Source: Puffinus mauretanicus (lineage: Eukaryota > Chordata > Aves > Procellariiformes > Procellariidae). Taken from it: DNA of 64,000 bases. The DNA is taken from contig JAJKFH010000801.1 of the NCBI GenBank assembly GCA_023333565.1, positions 682,001 to 746,000 on the forward strand. Reading direction: 5' to 3'. The notes below the pieces were generated by a model that had not been told where the DNA came from, ran no database searches, and was given only the letters and a program-made list of their open reading frames with translations. This document shows positions 56,861 through 64,000 of this stretch, piece by piece. The position numbers and the translations under genes are program-made. How positions within the stretch are numbered: the stretch's first letter is position 1; each line of letters begins with the position of its first letter.

Positions 56861-57620
56861 GCTGATGATGTTGAAAATTAATAATTCCCCACTTGAATTA
56901 ATTAATGTATTTCAATTGTCTTAGTATTAGGAATGTAATGAAGAAAAAGTGGATGCGGGGGAAGTGAACCCAATTAAAATGTAATTGTCTCATTCAATTC
57001 AGAATCTTGCACTAGTGAATCTGTGAAAAGGAGTTTTTATAATTGAAAAGAAAAGTAGGTTTGATGATGACTACCACTACATTGTGAGTCCATTTATATT
57101 AATTTATCTGTGGTCCTCTTCAAAACTTGCACTTTAAAACAACAAAAAGAAATTCAAGACATCTGTGTTTGGCAAGAGCATCTGTAATGTACCACTCCTT
57201 TCTGACTCGCTAAGAGTTTGTTAATCATTTACATGTGAATAGAAAAAGCCAGTCAAAAGCAGAAAATGCATCATGTTAGGCAGATCTTTTACCATCATTT
57301 CTAACGCTGGAAATATGTAATGCATCACGGTGGGGACCCTCCTTCAGCACGGTAAGATTTATAAGCTTGATGAAATGACTACCTACTAACTAAATTCCAC
57401 CTGTTCAAAATTCTCCAGGAAGCACTGTATTGCACTAGATTTTGGCAAACTGTTGTATGAGGTTCAGCCCCATATTAGCATTTTAATTGCTGGCTGATTG
57501 CTTTTATGTTGCAAAACTCAGTTCACAACAGTATGTAAGTTGCAATTAGTTTTTACTGCGTGATTCATTAGTTCCTATAAAGCATGTCGTGCTGCAACAT
57601 TTGGAAGGTAATATGCTAGA
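56861..57620. other. AT-rich stretch, candidate conserved non-coding element
   Basis: This is a low-GC region with several ATTA/TAAT cores (AATTAATAATT, TTGAATTAATTAATG, CCAATTAAAATGTAATTG) and no coding frame or recognised repeat. Such homeodomain-site clusters are typical of developmental enhancers in gene deserts. Conservation cannot be seen from one sequence. Confidence 0.25.
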
Positions 57621-60600
57621 AACTTTAGCACACGCATTAAAAAGTGTGGAGCAGTGTTGAAAATGTACTAGTCCTGCCTTTCACAAACACATAGCCCGCA
57701 TTTGTTGGCACGACATATTCTCTCAAATGAGATTTAGCTGACAGCTGCAGATAAAATTGTTTCATATCGACGGTTTTCCATGTAAACAGCATCTTGGTCC
57801 TGCAGTCTGTTCCGTATGGGTTTACATCTGCCTGGGATTTGACCAAAGTGGGTGGAATGGACACAGGTGTGAGAGTTTCCTTTATGAGAGTTTGGCTGCC
57901 GAGCTCAGCCTGGTTTGTGATATTCCTCCAGGGAAGTATCTGACATCTTTTTCATGCCTCAAGAATTGCATGCTCCTTTTGGAGATGCTGTCTTGTTCAC
58001 GTTGCTTGTGATGGGGAGGACGTGTATGTTTAAGCTACATTAATCAGTCCTGATTTGAGAAAGGGGGATAAGTTGAACTGTCTTTAAAACTTTCCTATCT
58101 CTATTGTCCCGTATTCCTTAGGCAAAACAGTGGGTATTTTGACTGGGTTAAAAACCAGCCAAGAATTATTGGCTCCATACTGATAAGAACTGAGGTTCAT
58201 TTTGCCTTGTTCCACATCTTTTGGAAATTGTTGTATCTGGCAGAAAATTTCAACAAATAATACATGAGGACATGATCAGCGAGTTTTCCACCGGTAAGTG
58301 CATGGTATAACAGCTTTTTCAGTATCCACGTCAGTCATGTGTTACTTTTATCTTTCCTGACTGGATGAAACTGCCCTGGAAAGGTTATTCTGCGTGTGGG
58401 TGCTGTCAGTCCAAATTGTAAATCCAGGCTGTAAACGCTCTGTCTGGGCAGCGGTGCGGTGTCTGCTGTGCCGCGCCATACATTGCACTTCAGCACTCAC
58501 TGGTAGTACCTCACTGAAGGGGTAAAGCTCAAAATGCAACCTATGCTTCTGATAGGGTATTTGAATTTTTCAAGACTGATGAATAAAGAATGGATGCAAA
58601 GAACAATAGTTGAAAAATCTCCCCTCTGGGCGATTTCCCATGGGATTTTCTAGGTTTCCTTTCTTCTGTTTTCACAAAACCCCTGAAGATTCGAAGTCAA
58701 ACTTTTGTCCCTGTTGGCTGCCAGAAGTTTTATACTGGGAGCCCAGTGAAGAAAAATACTGCTTATTCCTGCAGAAATATACTTAAGCCAAACTAAACTG
58801 GTACATTTGTAATTACACAAGAAATTAGGTAAAATACAAACTTTCAAGACTTCACCTCAGTGTGTATCAACTCACTCAATTTTCTAGCATATGCTTTACA
58901 CAGTCAAAAGCACCTGCAGCTGTTCAGTCCTCCCCACTGATTTGGAATAAGTAGCAGCTGCCTCTTAGCCCTGATTTTACCTTGGTTTAAGCTTCTTGCT
59001 GCTCACACCAAACTGTAATACAAAGTGTGGTCCATGCTGGGAGATTTTAGATGTCATGCGCTAGTTATATGTTGATAACTCTGGTTTTGCAATAAGAGTT
59101 TCTTCATTTCTTTTAGTTTAAGCTGTACAACCTAATCTGTGTTGTGCTGGGACAGAATGACTACTGAAAGTGTGAATGCAGTGGTCAGATGTACTGATGC
59201 AGCAGGTTGAAAAGCAGGTGAGATGCATGACTCCAAAGGGTTTGTGTTAGGTGTGAGTCAGAAACTCAGGATTGATGGCTCTTTTCATGTTTTTGCTGCC
59301 TGGAAAATGAAAACTGTAGGAGTTGTACTGACAGCAGCAAAGGTAACACCAAAGGAGGAAAGATGGAAATCTTTCTCCTGCTGCCTTTTCCTGTTTTTAT
59401 AGCTTATGGTGCATGGTGTCTATCCAGCCAAAGCTTTCACTGAAGTCTTGATTGGTAGTCATGGGGGGGTCTGCTGTGCCAGCAGTGCCCGTGAATAATT
59501 TCTGTCTGAGTTTTTGTGGAGTGAGAGCAGGTGGGATTCCCCGAATATGGGTTTGCCTTGCTCAGGTTAGAGGACCAAGTCCCTCTTGACTGGCATAAAT
59601 CAGCTTTTCTGATTGCAGTGAAGTGGGTGACTATCCTGTGTGGCTGCACTTGGTGTATTTAAAGTCCTGCTCCAAATGTAAGAGTGCGTGAAGCAATGGC
59701 CAGAGAAATCAGGAGCACCATTTGCTCTGCTGATCCACTCCCTGCTGCCAGCGCTGCGGTGAACCCGTGAGGCTTTGTAAAAGTTTATTCTTTCAGTGGG
59801 CAGAGCAGGTAGTGTATATAGGGGAAGGGAAAGTGATGGGCAGAGATTTGAATGGTGCAAATGCTTATTTGGTGTCTGAGATAGAGGAAAGCGGGCACTG
59901 AGTCTACTGAACTGCTGGCCCGTCTAGTCGCCCTGGATTTAGTCACGTAAGTGTTGCCCAAACTCTCCTTGGGCTGGTGGTTATTCAATACCCAGCAGAG
60001 CTGATCTCCAGGAGTGTGGCTAAGACTCTTGCGTATCATGAAAATGTAACCATGAAGACATAACTCCCTTGTAGATCCTCCTCTGTTGTTGTGAAAATGT
60101 TTTTTTTTCAGCACAGCTTAAACTGGTTAAAATGACAAGCTAAGCTGGAAAAAAGGCTATGTTACGCTAGAGTAGGAGTGTCTGTGGGGTATATGAGTAT
60201 AACTGTAAGTAACTGAAAATTACATGGTGCATTATAGTGATCAAACTCCACTGCAGAGGCAAATCCTTAAGCTGGAGCTGGCAATGTCTTTGTTGGACAG
60301 CATGGCAGGAAAGGAGATTTTTCCACAGTCATTTTTTATGTGTAAGCTGCAAAGGAAAATGGTGATTTCTTTGATGTTACATAAATTTACATTTAAGAAA
60401 CAAGTAAGTAAATTAAGAATTTTCTCTAAGCACAAAATTATTTTCTTTTTTTTTTTTCCCTTTCCCAAACATTTATTTGGTGGGGGAGTGTCAAAATTTC
60501 TGTGTTTCATCCCACTGTCAGTCTGTGGTGGGTTTATGATGCTCCGTAATCCGTCCTGAATTCACGATACGCAGCTTCAGATGGGAAGCTGCTCCTTAAT

Positions 60601-61980
60601 AAGGTAAAACGGAAATGCGTATTTACATGTTAGGCACTTCTTTGTCTACTGGAAACTAAAAAGGGTTTAAACTCACTAAATTCACTGAATTGAGAGGTGT
60701 TTCATTTCAGAGGTTTCCTCCTTCTCTGGCTGTTGTTAGAGCTGACCTCAGAGACTCTCTTTGCAGGGATGAGGAAGATGTTTGGAGATAAGGCATTTGT
60801 TTTGTGCCACCGGGGGGGTGGGGGGAAGGAACAAAAGCTGATGATAACATAGGTCTTGGTACATGCTTTTTAAAAAATATATGGCAGCCCAGCTCAGATT
60901 TCCAGCTTTCTTCTCTTATTCTTTTTTTTGCAATCACAAGCTGTAGGTGGGGAAAATTGAATGGGGATGGCAGAGGCATCTTGTGTGAATCTGTGCTCCT
61001 TTTACCATACCCCAGACGTCACTGGCAGCGTTAGCTGGCACTGCTGCTTCCGTGAGATAGTGGTTTGCTGAAAACATTCTGCCTGCCCAGAAATCCTGGA
61101 GAGGGGCACATTTTCTATTTCATTGCGTCTTATGTATTGTTTTTCAAATGTTGTTTACTCTGGTGGACAAATGAAAAGCTTAACTTCTTTGTGACTGAAT
61201 ATTTAAATAGTATGGCGTTGCGAGGGGGGAGGAGTATTCATAGTTCAGCTCTGAATGCAAATGGAAAGTGGGTGCAAAATTCTCTGTATGGGAGAGGAAA
61301 ATTTGCTTCTCCCTTGGATGCCTGTGTGGGCTGGGGGAGAGGAGATGAAGGCAAGCCTGGGGCCAGCCTATCATGGGTGCAAGGGAGTGTGTTTGGTGTC
61401 TGCTTTGCTCTGCAAGGCCATGCTAGGTGAAAGGAGTGGACACATCTTCAGTATTTCGGCATAATGGAAAACGTCAGTGTACCAGACAGCCTAATGTTCA
61501 TAGGAGATGGCAGGGAACTCCTGCTCTCCTGTAGGAAGTGGGAGCAGAGGAAATTGTACCTTTAAGGAGACTCTTTATGTAGAAATGTCAGATCAAAGAT
61601 GGAATAAAGCAAATGTGTAAAGGAAAAAAAAAAAAAACCCTCCACACTTCTAGCTTTGGAGTGAGACCCAAGATGCCCTGGGAGTGTCTGGTGATGGCAA
61701 AAGCTCACGGTAAAATAAAAATAAAAATACGGCAGTCACTTTCAACCTAGCAAACTAGCTGATCTCAATGCTACAACAGATTAATTAATGGTTGATTTAT
61801 TTATCCATGTATTTCTCTGGCACACCTGGCCTCTCTTTCTGGAAAAGCAAAACATTTGTGTGTTTGCAGCATGTAGGAGTTGATGTGTCAGTGGAGCTGC
61901 TCAGGATGTTAGTTAAGCGCAAAATAATTTTGTGTATTTTACTAAATGCAATTCATCAGAAGCTGTTCAGATTAACTGGG
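57621..61980. other. Intergenic DNA, no gene seen
   Basis: Simple tracts include a T-run at about 60445-60458, a G-rich patch at 60810-60827 and an A-run at about 61622-61637. Open frames do not exceed about 121 codons and have no motif. Confidence 0.5.
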
Positions 61981-62420
61981 TAGAGCTACACTGAACACAA
62001 TGGCGTCTGCAGATAAAAAAATGACAAATGATGATATTGCTCCTGCTCTGTGATTCATTGGGAAGAACTCAGAAGCCAAGGGTTTTTTTTTTTCTTCAAA
62101 CAAATTATTCAGTGAAGACTGAACAGCGACTATAAAACAACAAGAACACCTCCTTTGCAATGGTTTTAAATATTGTTGTACATAAAATCTAATTTATATG
62201 GTATTAAAGGCTTTTCTTTGGACTACAAATCATGTTTGGAAAATGCTATCTTCTAAATGGTTCATCAGACACATCTCAAACAATTTTATGATTATTAGTA
62301 AATGGAATTAGAGCACCTTGTCGTAGTCTTATTACATTTTACATAGCCGTAATGGATTACAGAGAGACTCACACTGCTGTAGTTCAGGCTGCATAGCAGC
62401 TTCTAAGTCAATACACGCTT
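61981..62420. other. AT-rich stretch, candidate conserved non-coding element
   Basis: This is low-GC sequence without repeats or coding frames, containing TTATGATTATTAGTAAATGG and nearby TAAT cores. It is listed only as a candidate; nothing in the sequence itself proves constraint. Confidence 0.2.
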
Positions 62421-63560
62421 TTCATAGGTTCTTTGCTTTTTGGGAAGACACACCACTTTGCTCTGAAATGATCCATGCCTGATCCCAGCTGAAAGTGGGA
62501 GCAGTGGAACTTAGCTACCTAGGTTCGTTAAGAAATCCCATTAGGTGTGTAAATGCCTGGCCTTTACCACCTCTTTTTGTTTCTTGCATTGTCTGGCAAT
62601 CAGAAGCTGATCTGCTGCACCCCATTGAGCCCTTAACAAGGTAAAAGACAGGGAGGGGTTCACCTGAGGTCAGGTTGGGTGTGGGTTGTGTAGGGTTCAT
62701 GTGATCTTGCTCCCTAAGCTCCCACGATACGCTGCGGTGCTAAGGGAGTGACTCCAGACCTGCACCCTTCTGGGACGGCAGCTGGTGGCCAGACACGATA
62801 ACCCACAGTGTTCAAAATGGTGCTACGCTCCTATGTTCATGGGAGTGAATCTAGCCCTCTGTCTGCAGCTAAGCTAGTCAATGTTGGCCAGGCTGGAGAG
62901 AAATAAGTATGTTTAGGGCATGAATCATCTCAGTTTAGATGTCTACTTTGTGGCATGTTAGCCTGGAACATGAATGTCTTCATTAGTTACATAGGTAGAC
63001 AGGTAGCTTGGATGGACACGTGCATTTGGTTAGATGAAACCAATGTGTTTAATCTAAATTAGTTCTGTGGGCTTTTCCAACAACAATGCAGAAACAGAGT
63101 GTGGTTTGTCTTACCTTTCTTGGAAACCTTCAGATGGGATGAATTGGTATCTAGACATGTTCTCCATTGACCGCAGAGAAATCCTGGGTGTCTTGTTTAG
63201 ACAGGATAGCTAACCTGTAGCCAGCTCAGGTCAAATGGGATGAATTCTAGCTTTACAGGGCTGAAGAAAGATTTTTGCAGCCAAAAGTTTACAAGTATTA
63301 TCCAACTACTTACCATGTAGTAAAAAATACTATTTCCTCCAGAACTCACGTATTTTTGTCCTTTAAACACCATAGTTACAGGTCCATGACTAGGTCACTC
63401 TAAAACTGGTCTCGGCTTCTGAGTTAATAGATACTTTTGAAAATATAAGCCATTGCCCAAGGAGTATAGTATCTTATCCCCGTAGCGGTTAGCCTAATAC
63501 GTTGGTAGGACAGTTCTTAGAGCTCCCATGTTTTTCCCTAGTCACAAGAGGACTTAGGTC
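62421..63560. other. Intergenic DNA, no gene seen
   Basis: No exon, RNA gene or recognisable repeat was found. Confidence 0.5.
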
Positions 63561-63564
63561 TATG

Positions 63565-63612
63565 CTAAATGTGTGTTGAAGTTAAGCACATACATAAGTG
63601 CTTTGCTGAACA
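63565..63612 (+). repeat. Relic of an old amniote palindromic repeat
   Basis: GTTAAGCACATACATAAGTG followed by CTTTGCTGAACAGGG closely follows a frequent amniote repeat core (GTTAAGCACATGCTTAAGTG, then CTTTGCTGAATCGGGG). About 40 bp are recognisable. The family name is not certain to me. Confidence 0.5.
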
Positions 63613-64000
63613 GGGATTGATTAAAATACATGCTTTGGGGCCTTAGTTAATTATGTGTCAGGGACTGCACAAGTGGCACTATACTGAAGACATTTAATAG
63701 CTTTCTTCTGATAAATCTGTACATACACAGTGGTCCTGAACTGTAATTTGGCATGATAATGCCAGCTTCATCAAAGCCCATGGAAAAAGCAGAAAGACAT
63801 TTGGATCTCTGAGTCTTTGTGAGCTGACTGAATTAGTGACTGCAGTTCTGATCTGATAAAAAGCAGTTTCAGTGTATTTTTTAGCTTCTTACTTGAGTGG
63901 AACCAAGGAGCCCCTGCACAGCTGGCAGATGCTGAGCTTGCCCAGGTAATAAGGTAAATTTTCGGCCACTAGTCAGAGTCATGCTGACAAACAGTGGCAC
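63613..64000. other. Intergenic DNA, no gene seen
   Basis: Ordinary AT-rich sequence runs to the window end. No splice-linked exon or repeat is recognised. Confidence 0.5.

Overview
The window is vertebrate nuclear DNA, almost certainly from a bird. It has spliced exons with GT/AG borders, sparse AT-leaning non-coding DNA, and at least five well-preserved CR1 LINE copies whose 3' ends carry the short tandem ATTCTATG-type repeat typical of avian CR1. There is no bacterial-style coding, no CRISPR array and no rRNA gene, and I recognised no functional tRNA gene. The species cannot be read from the sequence.

Region 1 (1 to about 4,730) is the 3' end of one protein-coding gene on the + strand, the actin-related protein 3 paralogue ACTR3B. 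It contains the end of a long intron, two internal coding exons, and the last coding exon with the stop codon. A 3' UTR of about 0.84 kb follows, with an AATAAA signal at 4705-4710. The three exons encode the last 101 residues of a protein that is about 418 residues long in the family. The 5' part of the gene lies outside the window.

Region 2 (about 4,730 to 64,000) has no gene I can support. It looks like the intergenic desert downstream of ACTR3B. It holds CR1 insertions of several ages and in both orientations: about 4.8 kb (old, minus), 20.0 kb (minus), 25.9-27.6 kb (long, minus), 28.3 kb (plus), 29.4-29.8 kb (old, plus), 32.7-34.8 kb (longest, plus), 37.4 kb (very old, plus), 38.4-38.85 kb (old, minus) and 42.25-43.3 kb (plus). 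The three large young copies (26.0, 33 and 42.5 kb) carry recognisable but broken reverse-transcriptase reading frames.

Scattered through the rest are short relics of older amniote repeats: tRNA-like palindromes, MIR/CORE-SINE-like pieces and palindromic elements. There are also small inverted and direct repeats, homopolymer or pyrimidine-rich tracts, and several AT-rich stretches that could be conserved non-coding elements.

I found no convincing new biological system. The more interesting points are a stop codon shared at the same RT codon by two CR1 copies, recurrent one-base G-run frameshifts in CR1, an ancient palindromic repeat inside the ACTR3B 3' UTR, and an unexplained broken reading frame of about 220 codons on the minus strand at 30.7-31.4 kb.
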